A DNA stretch of 64,000 nt from Methylobacterium currus (GCF_003058325.1 NZ_CP028843.1:4438001-4502000); one strand, 5' to 3'. Shown: positions 35,001 to 44,106, numbered from the stretch's first letter. The notes: generated by a model not told the origin, from the letters alone. Program-made: numbers and translations.

Positions 35001-37775
35001 ATGGGCGTGATCGGGTCGCTCCTGGGCGAACTGCACCCCGATCGCCGCCGGGCGGTCCCGGTCGACCTCGACAGCGACCTCGAACGGGACCTCGGCCTCG
35101 ACAGCCTCGGGCGGGCCGAGCTCCTCCTGCGTCTCTCGCGCACCTTCCGGGTCTCGCTGCCGGCGCGCCTGATCGGCGAGGCTGCGACCCCCGCCGACCT
35201 GCTCGCCGCGATCCAGGCGGCCGGCATGGCCCGGATCGTCCGGGTGGCCGCATCGGGGGAGGGGACATTGCCTCCGGCGGCCGAGCCGCATCGGGCCGCG
35301 ACCCTGATCGAGGTGCTCGCCTTCCACGTCCGCCATCATCCGGACCGGCCGCATCTCCGGCTCTTGCAGGAGGGCGGATCCGAGACCGTCCTCTCCTATG
35401 CGGAACTCGACCGACGCGCCCGCCGCGTCGCGGCCGGCCTCCTCGGCCGCGGGCTCGCGGGCGGCGACCGGGTCGCGATCATGCTGCCGACCGGGCCCGG
35501 CTTCTTCACGGCCTTCCTCGGGATCCTCCTGGCGGGCGGCGTGCCGGTGCCGCTCTATCCGCCGTTCCGGCGCACCGGGATCCAGGACCACCTGCAGCGC
35601 CAGGCCGGCATCCTGGCCAATGCCGCCCCGGAGATCCTGATCGGAAGCGCCGAGCTCGGGCCCTTCGGCCGGCTCCTGCGCGACCGCGTCGACACGCTGC
35701 GGGTGCTGACGAGCGTGGAGGAGCTGGCCGCCGCCGACCCGCTCGCCGCCGCCGTTCCGGTGACGGGCGCGAGCCTCGCGCTCATCCAGTACACGTCGGG
35801 CAGCACCGGCGACCCGAAGGGCGTGATGCTGACCCATGCCAACCTGCTGGCCAATATCCGCGCCATGGGCGAGGCGCTCGGCGCCTCGTCGTCGGACGTG
35901 GTGGTGAGCTGGCTGCCGCTCTACCACGACATGGGGTTGATCGGCTGCTGGCTCGGCAGCCTCTATTTCGGCGCGCGGGCGGTGATCCTGTCGCCGCTGG
36001 CCTTCCTGGCGGATCCGGCGGCGTGGCTCCGGGCGATCCACCAGCATCGCGGCACGATCTCGGCCGCGCCGAACTTCGCCTACGAGCTCTGCCTGCGCGC
36101 CCTGCGCGACGAGGACCTGACGGGGCTCGATCTCGGCTCCCTGCGCGTCCTCACCAACGGGGCCGAGGCGGTGAGCCCCCACACGCTAGCGCGGTTCGCG
36201 GAGCGCTTCGGCCCTCACGGCCTGCGGGCGTCGGCCCTCGCGCCGGTCTACGGCCTCGCCGAATGCGCGGTCGGCCTTGCCTTTCCGCCCCTCGGCCGCG
36301 GCCCGCGCATCGACTGGATCGATCGCGCGGCGCTCGCCCGCGAGGGCGCAGCCCGGACGGCGCCGCCGGGTGCGCCTGGCGCCGTCGGGTTTCCGGCCTG
36401 CGGGGGCCCCCTGCGCGGCCACCAGATCCGCGTCGTCGACGAGGCCGGGCACGAGCTGCCCGAGCGCCGGGAGGGCCGCCTGCAGTTCCGGGGCCCCTCG
36501 GCCACGACCGGCTACTTCCGCCGGCCCGACCTGACCCGCACCTTGTTCTGCGGCGACTGGCTCGAGAGCGGCGACCTCGCCTACCTGGCGGGCGGCGAGG
36601 TCCACGTCACCGGGCGGACCAAGGACATCATCATCCGGGCAGGCCGCAAGATCCATCCGCACGAGATCGAGGCGGCGGCGGGCGAGGTCGAGGGCGTGCG
36701 CAAGGGCTGCGTCGCGGCCATTGCCAGCCGCGACCCGCGCACCGGGACCGAGCGCCTGATCCTCGTGGCCGAGACGCGCCTGACGGAGCCGGACGCACGG
36801 GCGGACCTGCACGGCCGGCTGATGCGGGCCACCGCCGCCCTGCTCGACCAGCCGCCCGACGAGATCGTGCTGTGCCCGCCCCACACCGTGCCCAAGACCT
36901 CGAGCGGCAAGATCCGCCGCGCGGCCCTGCGGGCGCTCTCCGAATCCGGTGACCTCCGCGGTCCACGACCGGGCCCGCGGGGCGAGCTTGCCCGTCTGGC
37001 CCTCGGCAGCCTCCGGGCGCGGCTGCGGCGGAGCGCCCGGCTCGCCGGCGAGGCGGCCTACGCCGCCGCCTGGTGGGGGCTCGTGGTCGCGTTCGGCGCC
37101 GTCCTGTGGCTGCTGGTCCTCGTCCTGCCGACGCGGCCTGCGCGCCACGCCGCCCTGCGGTCGGGCCTGCGGGGATTCTTCCGGCTCGCCGGGATGCCGC
37201 TCCTGACCGAGGGCGGTCCCGTGCCGCCCGGGGCGCTCGTCGTGGCCAACCACGCGAGCTACCTCGATGCGGCGGTCCTCGCCGCGATCCTGCCCGGCAC
37301 CCCGGCCTTCGTCGCCAAGCACGAGCTGGCCGGCCAGCGCGTCGCCGGCCCGTTCCTGCGGCGCCTCGGCGCGGCCTTCGTCCATCGCGGCACGGCGGAG
37401 GGAGTCGCCGATGCGGGCACGCTCATCGACCGGATCCGGGCGGGCGAGCAGCTCGTAGCGTTTCCCGAGGGCACCTTCACCCGCGCGCCGGGCCTGTGCG
37501 GCTTCCATCTCGGCGCCTTCGCGGCGGCCTGCCGGGCGGGCATCCCCGTCGTGCCGGTGGCGATCGCCGGCACGCGCTCGCGGCTGCGGGCCGACCAGTG
37601 GTTTCCCCGGCGCGGGACGATCCGCGTCGCCATCGGCGCGCCGGTCGCCCCGGACGGCACCGACTTCCCGGCGGCGATCCGCCTGCGCGATGCGGTGCGC
37701 GGGGTCGTCCTGGCGCAGTGCGGCGAGCCGGACCTCGGCGCCGGCACGACCGCCGCACCCGGCACGGAGGCCTGA
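35001..37775 (+). CDS. Fusion protein: acyl carrier domain, fatty acyl-AMP ligase, membrane segment, PlsC acyltransferase
   Basis: About 924 residues. Residues 1-80 form an acyl carrier domain with the phosphopantetheine serine in LGLDSLGRAE (about 34). Residues 105-660 are an AMP-forming ligase of the FAAL type (TSGSTGDPKGVMLTHANLL at about 264, WLPLYHDMGLIG, TGRTKDIIIRAG, SSGKIRR). A hydrophobic segment follows (about 688-715). Residues 725-915 form a PlsC-like acyltransferase with NHASYLD (about 750) and FPEGTFTR (about 822). It could activate a fatty acid, load it on its own carrier domain and transfer it to a lipid at the membrane (inference). The start is uncertain: ATG 35001 lacks a clear ribosome site, and the frame opens at 34692. 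The acyl-CoA ligase follows by 3 bases. Confidence 0.85.
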   Translation: MGVIGSLLGELHPDRRRAVPVDLDSDLERDLGLDSLGRAELLLRLSRTFRVSLPARLIGEAATPADLLAAIQAAGMARIVRVAASGEGTLPPAAEPHRAATLIEVLAFHVRHHPDRPHLRLLQEGGSETVLSYAELDRRARRVAAGLLGRGLAGGDRVAIMLPTGPGFFTAFLGILLAGGVPVPLYPPFRRTGIQDHLQRQAGILANAAPEILIGSAELGPFGRLLRDRVDTLRVLTSVEELAAADPLAAAVPVTGASLALIQYTSGSTGDPKGVMLTHANLLANIRAMGEALGASSSDVVVSWLPLYHDMGLIGCWLGSLYFGARAVILSPLAFLADPAAWLRAIHQHRGTISAAPNFAYELCLRALRDEDLTGLDLGSLRVLTNGAEAVSPHTLARFAERFGPHGLRASALAPVYGLAECAVGLAFPPLGRGPRIDWIDRAALAREGAARTAPPGAPGAVGFPACGGPLRGHQIRVVDEAGHELPERREGRLQFRGPSATTGYFRRPDLTRTLFCGDWLESGDLAYLAGGEVHVTGRTKDIIIRAGRKIHPHEIEAAAGEVEGVRKGCVAAIASRDPRTGTERLILVAETRLTEPDARADLHGRLMRATAALLDQPPDEIVLCPPHTVPKTSSGKIRRAALRALSESGDLRGPRPGPRGELARLALGSLRARLRRSARLAGEAAYAAAWWGLVVAFGAVLWLLVLVLPTRPARHAALRSGLRGFFRLAGMPLLTEGGPVPPGALVVANHASYLDAAVLAAILPGTPAFVAKHELAGQRVAGPFLRRLGAAFVHRGTAEGVADAGTLIDRIRAGEQLVAFPEGTFTRAPGLCGFHLGAFAAACRAGIPVVPVAIAGTRSRLRADQWFPRRGTIRVAIGAPVAPDGTDFPAAIRLRDAVRGVVLAQCGEPDLGAGTTAAPGTEA

Positions 37776-37778
37776 GTC

Positions 37779-39653
37779 ATGGCGGTGCACGGCAAGCCTC
37801 CGATCCCGGCCGCCGGCCCGTCCGGCGGCGAGGCGCCGGACACCATCCCGGCCCTGCTGCGCAGCCAGGCCGCCCGCCGGCCGCGCGGCGCGGCCTACGC
37901 GGCGTTTGATCCCGCCACCGGCCGTCTCGCCTATCACGACTGGGCCGGAACGGCGGCGCAGGTCGCCGCCCGGGCCGCCGCGCTCGCCCGCGAGGGCGTG
38001 ACGGCGGGCGAGCGGATCGCCCTCTGGCTGCCGAACGGCCTCGACTGGGTGTGGTTCGATCAGGCGGCCCTGTCGCTCGGCCTGGTGGTGGTGCCGCTGT
38101 TTCCCGACGAGGCGCGGGCGACGATCGCGGCTTTGCTCGCCGATTCCGGAGCCTGCCTCGTGGTCGTGGCGCATCCGCAGGCGTGGCAGGACCTCGGTCG
38201 GCACGCGGCGAGCCTCGCCGCGGTGCGCCGCGTGATCGCGGTCGGAGGCGCGCCCGGTCCCGAGGCCGACCCGCGCCTGCGGGCCCTCGGCCCCTGGCTC
38301 GCGGAGGCCGGGGGCTCGCCGGTCCGTCCCGTGGCGATCGGTCCCGACACGCTGGCGACCCTGGTCTACACCTCCGGCACCACCGGCCGGCCCAAGGGGG
38401 TGATGCTGAGCCACCGCAACCTCTTGTCGGTCGCGGAGGCGGTGCTGGCGCGCAACCCGGGGACCGAGCGGGACGTCTTCCTCTCCTACCTGCCGCTCGC
38501 CCACATCTTCGAGCGGGTGGTCGGCTGCGTCCTGCCGCTGATCCTCGGCGCGCCGGTGGTGTTCGCCCGCTCGGTCGCACAACTGCCCGAGGATCTGCGC
38601 ATCGCCCGGCCGACCGTTCTCCTCGTCGTGCCGAGCGTGCTCGACCGCCTGCACCGGACCGTGACCGAGCGGGCCGCGCGGGCCGCGCCGACGCGCCACC
38701 TGCTCCGGGCCGCCATCGCCCTCGGCTGGGACCTCTACGCCGCGCGGCGCGACGGCCGGCCGCTCGGGCTCGCCCGCAGGGTCGCGGGCGCGGCCCTGCG
38801 GGCCGTCGCAGCGTGGCCGCTGCGCCGCGCCTTCGGCGGGCGCCTGCGGCTCGCGGTCTCGGGCGGGGCGCCGCTGCCGGAGGACGTCGCGCGCTTCTGC
38901 CTCGCCCTCGGCCTGCCCCTCGTCGAGGGCTACGGCCTGACCGAGGCCGGCTCGGCGGTCACGGCCTTCGCCCTCGGCCGCACCGTCCCGGGCTCCGTCG
39001 GGTCGCCCCTGCCCGGCATGGATATCCGCTTCGCCGAGAGCGGCGAGATCCTGGTGCGTTCGCCCGGCGTGATGTGCGGCTACTGGCGCCAGCCGGCGCT
39101 CACCGCCGAGGCCCTGCGCGGCGGCTGGCTGCATACCGGCGACCTCGGCGAGTTGCGCGACGGGTGCCTCGTCGTCACCGGCAGGATCAAGGAACTCATC
39201 GTCCTGTCGAACGGCGAGAAGGTCTCGCCCGAGATCGTCGAGGCGGCGATCACCCGCGATCCGCTCTTCCGGCAGGCGATGGTGGTGGGGGACGGCCAGC
39301 CGCGCCTGTCGACCCTCGCGGTGGCCGATCCGGCGGAACTCGCGCGGCTCGCGCGCGGCCTCGGCCTCGATCCGGCCGAGGCGGGCGTCCTCGACCGCCC
39401 GGACATCCGGCGGGCCGCCCTGGTCCGGATCGCCCGGGCGCTCGGCGATCACCCGCGCGCGGTGCGCGTGCAGGCCGTGCGCCTTCTCCTGGAGCCCTGG
39501 ACCGTCGAGGACGGGCTGGTCACGCCGACCCGGAAGCTGCGCCGCACCGCCTTGCGCGAGCGGTTCGCCGGCGCGCTCGCGGGCCTGCACGAGGAGACGG
39601 CGCTCCCCGAGCGCCGCCGCGACCTCAACGCGTCGCCGGCCGGTCCGCCTTGA
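37779..39653 (+). CDS. AMP-dependent long-chain acyl-CoA synthetase
   Basis: A 624-residue adenylating ligase: P-loop YTSGTTGRPKGVMLSHRN (about 196), A5 motif EGYGLTEAG, A7 GWLHTGDLGE and A10 lysine region GRIKELIVLSNGEKVSPEIVE. The overall pattern matches FadD15-like long-chain acyl-CoA synthetases with a C-terminal extension. It activates fatty acids to acyl-CoA in the cytoplasm or at the membrane. It is coupled to the FAAL-PlsC fusion (3-base gap), so the pair can supply both acyl-AMP and acyl-CoA. Its 3' end overlaps the convergent cytochrome c gene by 29 bases (39625-39653), so the two transcripts are antisense at their ends. Confidence 0.92.
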   Translation: MAVHGKPPIPAAGPSGGEAPDTIPALLRSQAARRPRGAAYAAFDPATGRLAYHDWAGTAAQVAARAAALAREGVTAGERIALWLPNGLDWVWFDQAALSLGLVVVPLFPDEARATIAALLADSGACLVVVAHPQAWQDLGRHAASLAAVRRVIAVGGAPGPEADPRLRALGPWLAEAGGSPVRPVAIGPDTLATLVYTSGTTGRPKGVMLSHRNLLSVAEAVLARNPGTERDVFLSYLPLAHIFERVVGCVLPLILGAPVVFARSVAQLPEDLRIARPTVLLVVPSVLDRLHRTVTERAARAAPTRHLLRAAIALGWDLYAARRDGRPLGLARRVAGAALRAVAAWPLRRAFGGRLRLAVSGGAPLPEDVARFCLALGLPLVEGYGLTEAGSAVTAFALGRTVPGSVGSPLPGMDIRFAESGEILVRSPGVMCGYWRQPALTAEALRGGWLHTGDLGELRDGCLVVTGRIKELIVLSNGEKVSPEIVEAAITRDPLFRQAMVVGDGQPRLSTLAVADPAELARLARGLGLDPAEAGVLDRPDIRRAALVRIARALGDHPRAVRVQAVRLLLEPWTVEDGLVTPTRKLRRTALRERFAGALAGLHEETALPERRRDLNASPAGPP

Positions 39654-39972
39654 GGCTGAGGATGTAGTCGATGATCGCGTCGCGCTCGTCCCGCTCAAGC
39701 TGCAGGCTCGGCATCCGCTGGTGATGGTTCTGCAGGAAGACGCTGAGGGCGAGGCCGGTCGTCGACGGCATGGTGGCGATGCCGATGAAGGACGGCCCGA
39801 CGAACCCCCCGGCCGCCTGCTCGCGGCCGATCACATGGCACCGGCTGCAGAGCTGCATGGCGAGGATCCGGCCGCGGGCCGCATCGGCACCGGCGGCGGG
39901 CAGACAGGTGCCGGCGGTGAGCATGACGGCAAGGAGGGCTGCCGGGAGGGAGACGGACTGTCGGACGCTCAT
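39625..39972 (-). CDS. Small periplasmic c-type cytochrome
   Basis: A 115-residue exported monohaem cytochrome c. A signal peptide covers residues 1-27 (SLPAALLAVMLTAGTCLPAAG). The haem motif CSRCH lies near residue 39, with the distal Met ligand probably in HQRMPSL near 86. It transfers electrons in the periplasm; its partner is unknown. Its ATG overlaps the stop of the SPW-repeat gene (ATGA), so the two are coupled. An FNR-like half-palindrome 68-95 bases upstream of the operon suggests oxygen-responsive control. Confidence 0.9.
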   Translation of the reverse strand: MSVRQSVSLPAALLAVMLTAGTCLPAAGADAARGRILAMQLCSRCHVIGREQAAGGFVGPSFIGIATMPSTTGLALSVFLQNHHQRMPSLQLERDERDAIIDYILSLKADRPATR

Positions 39973-40337
39973 GATGCCCTCGCGAGTCGGAGACGCGTCG
40001 CGGCGGACCCCGCGGCCACCGCCCCGAGAACGACATGCGCCCAGGTGGCGGCGTCGTTCGCCGCGAAGCCGAACAGCCAGGGCGCGAGGACCGTCCCGCC
40101 CCCGAGGATGACGACCGCCCGCTCGATCGCCGGGCGGATGCGGGCCGGATCGATGCCCGAGAGCACGAGGACCATCAGGCCCGGCGGCAGCGCGGATGCC
40201 GCCGCCCGGGCATGGCCGGCGACGATCAGCACCCACGCGGCGACGAGCAGCGCGGTGCCGGCCGCGTGCTGCAGGGCGGCGAGCAGGATCTCGTCCGTCC
40301 GGGGAGGCCAGGGGGGCTCGATGTGGGATCGGTGCAT
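39969..40337 (-). CDS. SPW-repeat-like four-helix membrane protein
   Basis: About 122 residues with four hydrophobic segments. It contains TVLAPWLFGFAANDAATWAHVVLGAVAAG, which matches the SPW repeat (Ser/Ala-Pro-Trp plus W/VxG) seen in small inner-membrane proteins; the first half has a weaker second repeat. ATG 40337 is favoured by GGAG six bases upstream; ATG 40349 adds four residues. Function of the family is unknown. It is translated in a coupled unit with the cytochrome c gene downstream. Confidence 0.8.
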   Translation of the reverse strand: MHRSHIEPPWPPRTDEILLAALQHAAGTALLVAAWVLIVAGHARAAASALPPGLMVLVLSGIDPARIRPAIERAVVILGGGTVLAPWLFGFAANDAATWAHVVLGAVAAGSAATRLRLARAS

Positions 40338-40349
40338 CGGATGCTCCAT

Positions 40350-41107
40350 CCGGCTTCGGCCGCCACCCTGTCGGCGGCGTCGAGGGCGGAGGATACCGAC
40401 CCTGGACGGGATGCGGATGATCTGGATCAACGTGGGCCGGCGCCGGCGGCGGCTGGCTGGGCCGGTGACGTCGTGCCGCCGCGAAGGCGGGGTCGCTTCT
40501 TGGCCGTGGCGGCCGATGTCACCGGCGGGCCGGTCGTGAGGTGGAGGATGGCCGGCCCGCTGACGTCGGCCGCACACGCTCCCGGAGCGACGGCCCGCCT
40601 CGCGCGAAGAACCGCCTCTCGCAAGTGTCCCGAGGATCGGCATGGTGCGCGCGACGCCGGCCCGGGACAGCCGGTCGCCCAGGCTCCAGGCCCACCGTCC
40701 GGACGCCTCGCCGGGGACGGCGCCCGCACCCCTGTCGAGGACAGGGCTCGGGCAGGCCCGGGATCGACGGGGCCGCCGATCCATCTCGCCGGTCCATCGC
40801 GCATGGTCGATGCTCAGCGCAGAAGTCCGAGACCTTGGGCTTGGCAGTGAGGCGAGACCGGAACCGACGGTCGCGTCCAACGACGGTCGGCCTCGCTCCG
40901 GTCCCCAGGCTACTGGCACATGGGAAGCTTGGTCTCTTACCTTCGCGACAGATGCAGACCTGTCGACAGGAGAGATTCGCCGGAAGGGGTAAATCCTCCT
41001 GTCGGCTCGGACAGGCGGGAGAACACTGATTCCGAATGCGATGGCCTGCTCCGGTCCCTGGGCGTCGGACCGTCTGCGCCGCTTGGTGAAGGTCGCCGTG
41101 CCGGCGG
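40350..41107. other. 758-base region without a convincing gene; contains an FNR-like box
   Basis: Lies between the small ORF at 41108 and the SPW gene. Long open frames cross it on both strands, but they are high-G+C artefacts with low-complexity Arg/Pro/Gly content and no supporting starts. It holds the upstream region of the SPW-cytochrome c pair. Confidence 0.5.
40417..40430. promoter_or_regulatory. FNR-like box (minus strand TTGATCCAGATCAT)
   Basis: Read on the minus strand this is TTGAT-CCAG-ATCAT, one base from the FNR consensus TTGAT-N4-ATCAA. It is centred about 80 bases upstream of the SPW-cytochrome c pair, a usual activator position. Confidence 0.5.
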
Positions 41108-41269
41108 TCACGGCCGTGTCGCAGCCATGCCCGCGGCCGAAGGAGGCCGGGCCCCGGACGGCGACGTCGTCGACGCCGAAGATCCGGTCGCGATCGGCCC
41201 GCCCGCCGGCAGCTGCGCGAGGAGGTGGTCGAGCCCCTGCAGGCTGAGCTCCCGGGGAGGTTCCGTCAT
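41108..41269 (-). CDS. Small ORF coupled to the hydrolase
   Basis: A 53-residue frame starting ATG 41269 overlaps the hydrolase stop as ATGA. It begins MTEPPRELSLQGLDHLLAQL and ends in a Ser/Ala/Pro-rich tail. The first 25 residues look like a helical protein start; the tail looks random, as if a frameshift had cut a longer gene. No family recognised. Coupling is the main support. Confidence 0.4.
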   Translation of the reverse strand: MTEPPRELSLQGLDHLLAQLPAGGPIATGSSASTTSPSGARPPSAAGMAATRP

Positions 41270-41958
41270 GGCGAGGCCCGATCCCCGTGCCGGCCCGCCG
41301 GCAGGAAGCGCGCGAACCAGTCGCAGGCGAGCCGCGCCACCTCGTCGAGGGCGCCCGGCTCCTCGAACAGGTGCGTCGCGCCGGGCACGATCGAGAGCTG
41401 GGTCGGGCACGTCATCCGGCCCTGCGCCGCCCGGTTCAGCGCCAGCACCTCGACATCCCGCCCGCCGACGATCAGGAGGGTCGGCGCGACGACGCGCGGA
41501 AGCGCGGCGCCCGCGAGGTCGGGCCGCCCGCCGCGCGACACGACGGCCCGGATGCGCTCCGGGCGCTCCGCCGCCGCGACGAGGGCCGCCCCCGCCCCCG
41601 TGCTCGCGCCGAAGCATCCGCAGGGCAGGTCGCCGAGGCCCGGCTCCTTGGCGGTCCAGTCGGTGATCGCGGCGAGCCGCGCGGCCAGGAAGCCGATGTC
41701 GAAGCGCAGATGTCCCGTGACGCGGTCGGCGCGCTCCTCCTCGGGCGTCAGGAGGTCCGCGAGCACGGTCGCGAACCCGGCCGCTTCGAGCCGTCGCGCG
41801 ACGCCCCGGTTGCGCGGGCTGAAGCGGCTGCTGCCCGATCCGTGCGCGAAGACGACCACGCCGCGCGCGAGGGCGGGCCGGCCGAGGCAGGCGGCGAGGA
41901 TCGCGCCAGGAACGGCGATCGTCGCCTCGCTCGGGGTGGGAAGGGAGGTCTGGTCCAT
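41266..41958 (-). CDS. Dienelactone hydrolase-like alpha/beta hydrolase
   Basis: A 230-residue cytoplasmic alpha/beta hydrolase. The oxyanion region FAHGSGSSR, nucleophile elbow GASTG (Ser near 118), Asp in IVGGRDVEVL and His in ATHLFEE form a complete triad. The family (DLH-like or phosphoribosyltransferase-associated hydrolases) includes enzymes acting on small esters or lactones; the substrate is unknown. It begins 27 bases after the phosphoribosyltransferase/esterase fusion on the same strand, and related hydrolases are often found fused or adjacent to such phosphoribosyltransferases. GGAAGACCGG precedes ATG 41958. Confidence 0.85.
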   Translation of the reverse strand: MDQTSLPTPSEATIAVPGAILAACLGRPALARGVVVFAHGSGSSRFSPRNRGVARRLEAAGFATVLADLLTPEEERADRVTGHLRFDIGFLAARLAAITDWTAKEPGLGDLPCGCFGASTGAGAALVAAAERPERIRAVVSRGGRPDLAGAALPRVVAPTLLIVGGRDVEVLALNRAAQGRMTCPTQLSIVPGATHLFEEPGALDEVARLACDWFARFLPAGRHGDRASP

Positions 41959-41985
41959 CGCCGGTCTTCCGTGCGCGCAGTGCCG

Positions 41986-44004
41986 TCACAATCCGGCCGG
42001 GAAGGTCTCCGGAACCTCGCCGGCCTCCCAGGCGACGCCCGTCTCCAGGGGCTCGATCGCCCGCGTCTCGTCGAGATGCAGCACGGCCTCGAACTGCTCG
42101 GGCAGGCGGGCCTCGACGTAATGGCTCTGCCGCTCCGTCTCCGGGCGGTAGATGACCCCGATCGCCCGCTGGAGCCGGCCCTCGTGCAGGGCGGCGGCGG
42201 CCCGCGTCCCGGGCGCCGGGATCAGGCAGAACCGGCCGAGGCCGAGGGCGTGGAACAGGGCCTCGTGGCTGCCGGGCAGGGCCGGGCGCACGCGCTTGCG
42301 CTCGACCGGCGCCCCCCAGTCCGAGGCGGCCGCGACGGTACCGGAATAGGTCGTGAAGCCGATCCGCACCACGGCGCGGCCGTGGCGCTCGCGCAGGAGC
42401 TGGCCGAGGTTGATCTCGCCGCGCGCGCCCATCTGCGTCGCGCGCGCATCGCCGAGATGCGAGTTGTGCGCCCAAATCGCGACCTTCGCGGCGCGGCCCG
42501 AGCGGCCGAGATGGGCGATGAGCGCCCCGATGCAATCCGCCATGTGGGTGTCGCGCAGGTTCCAGGACGAGACCTCGCGCAGGAACATCGTGCGGTAGTA
42601 TTCCTCCGCCGTCCGGACCACGCTCGCGTTCTGCTCGGCGGAGAACAGCTCGTCGCGGTCGGCGCTGCCGGTCCGGGCCAGGCTGTCGGCGGCCCGGCGC
42701 TGCAGCGCCGCGAGCTGCGCGACGACCTCCGCCTCGCAGGAGGGGGCGAGCTTGAGGCCGGTCATGAAGCCGTAGACTTGGGAATCCTCGCCGAACCGGT
42801 CGAAGCAGGCGTAGCGGGCCCGCGCCTGCGCGGCCGCTGCCGGATCGACCGCCGCGAGGGTGGTCACCACCGCCTTCATCGAGGCGTGCAGGCTGTAGAG
42901 GTCGATGCCGTAGAGTCCGACCCGGCCCTCCTCCGGCTGCGTGGCGTTGTGGCGGCGCAGCCATTCGACGAAGGCGACCATCTCGGTGTTGCGCCATAGC
43001 CAGGTCGGGAAGCGGCGGAAGCCCGAGAGCGCCTCGACCGCGTCGAGATCCTCGCTCTCGCCGCGCACGTAGCGGTTCACCCGCCAGGCGTCGGGCCAGT
43101 CGGCCTCGATCGCGACGGCGCCGAAACCCTTCTCACGGATCAGGCGCTTCGTGATCTCGGCCCGCTCGCGGTAGAAGTCCTGCGTGCCGTGCGTCGCCTC
43201 GCCGAGGAGCGCGAGCCGCGCCTCCCCGATCAGCTCCATCAGCGCGTCGTAGTCGCGGGGCCCGCCGGTCAGGCGGATCGCCTCCTGCCGGAGGGCGGCG
43301 ACGAGCGCCGGATCGTCCGCCGGGACCGGATCGTCGGCGTCGCCTTCGGGCTTGGCCGCGGCGCCCCCGTCGCCGAGAAGCCGCCGGACCTCCTCGTCGC
43401 TCGTCTGGGCGAAGTCGGCGTAGGAGGCGCCGACGAAGCGGAACGGCTCGGGGCTGTCGATGCAGACGACGGCGTCGGCCTCGCGCTTGAGCCGCGCCAG
43501 CGTCTCGCGCGAGGCCGTCGGCACCGCGACGACGAGGTGCGCCGGACGGCGCAAGCGCACCGCCTCGATCGCCGCCAGCATCGTGGCGCCGGTGGCCAGG
43601 CCGTCATCGACGAGGATCACCGTCCGGCCGCGCAGGTCGGCCGGCGCCCGCCCGCCCCGGTAGAGGCGCTCGCGCCGCTCCAGTTCGCGCTGCTCGCGGG
43701 CCGCGACGGCATCGATCGCATGGGGCGGGATCCGCAGGGCGTCGACCAGGTCGGCGTTGAGCGTGCGGATCCCGCCGCTCGCGATCGCCCCCATGGCGAG
43801 TTCCTCGTTGCCGGGCACGCCGAGCTTGCGCACCACGAACACGTCGAGGGGGGCCCGCAGCGCGCGGGCGACCTCGGCCGCGACCGGGACGCCGCCGCGC
43901 GGCAGCGCCAGGACGGTCACGTCCGGGTCGGAGGCGTAGGCCGACAGCCGGCCGGCGAGGGCGCGCCCGGCATCGGCGCGATCGTGAAAGGCGGGTTTGC
44001 GCAT
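41986..44004 (-). CDS. Fusion of phosphoribosyltransferase and erythromycin esterase-type domains
   Basis: About 672 residues. Residues 1-215 are a type I phosphoribosyltransferase with the PRPP loop VILVDDGLATGAT (about 128-140) and the LALPRGGVPVA segment. Residues 245-672 form an erythromycin esterase-like domain (GEATHGTQDFYRERAEITKRL, about 267), a family with a conserved Glu/His catalytic centre. ATG 44004 gives MRKPAFHDR; the frame opens at 44043. The bond cut is unknown; most members of this esterase family are not antibiotic enzymes. It shares a divergent upstream region with the CBS-BON gene, which contains a FixK-type box, and heads an operon with the hydrolase. Confidence 0.88.
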   Translation of the reverse strand: MRKPAFHDRADAGRALAGRLSAYASDPDVTVLALPRGGVPVAAEVARALRAPLDVFVVRKLGVPGNEELAMGAIASGGIRTLNADLVDALRIPPHAIDAVAAREQRELERRERLYRGGRAPADLRGRTVILVDDGLATGATMLAAIEAVRLRRPAHLVVAVPTASRETLARLKREADAVVCIDSPEPFRFVGASYADFAQTSDEEVRRLLGDGGAAAKPEGDADDPVPADDPALVAALRQEAIRLTGGPRDYDALMELIGEARLALLGEATHGTQDFYRERAEITKRLIREKGFGAVAIEADWPDAWRVNRYVRGESEDLDAVEALSGFRRFPTWLWRNTEMVAFVEWLRRHNATQPEEGRVGLYGIDLYSLHASMKAVVTTLAAVDPAAAAQARARYACFDRFGEDSQVYGFMTGLKLAPSCEAEVVAQLAALQRRAADSLARTGSADRDELFSAEQNASVVRTAEEYYRTMFLREVSSWNLRDTHMADCIGALIAHLGRSGRAAKVAIWAHNSHLGDARATQMGARGEINLGQLLRERHGRAVVRIGFTTYSGTVAAASDWGAPVERKRVRPALPGSHEALFHALGLGRFCLIPAPGTRAAAALHEGRLQRAIGVIYRPETERQSHYVEARLPEQFEAVLHLDETRAIEPLETGVAWEAGEVPETFPAGL

Positions 44005-44092
44005 GCCTGCCTCCGCTCTGGCATCGAGCCGGGTCCCCTCCACGGGGGACCGGCCCGGGGACGCAGCCTAGGCGCGAGCGTCCGGCGGCAGG

Positions 44093-44106
44093 TTGCGCTG
44101 GATCAA
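44093..44106. promoter_or_regulatory. FixK/FNR-type box TTGCGCTGGATCAA
   Basis: TTGC-N6-TCAA matches the FixK class TTG(A/C)-N6-(G/T)CAA. It lies in the divergent region 89 bases from the phosphoribosyltransferase/esterase gene and 115 from the CBS-BON gene, so one regulator could control both. Confidence 0.55.

Noticed and set aside
36186..39698. Very long minus-strand open frame (1170 codons) antisense to the FAAL fusion and acyl-CoA ligase
   Set aside because: It mirrors the third-position G/C bias of the real genes on the plus strand, has low-complexity Arg/Gly/Pro/Ala content and no recognisable domains.
39969..41111. Extended minus-strand frame upstream of the SPW protein
   Set aside because: Only the last 122 codons are protein-like; the rest is basic low-complexity sequence, and a ribosome site marks a start at 40337.
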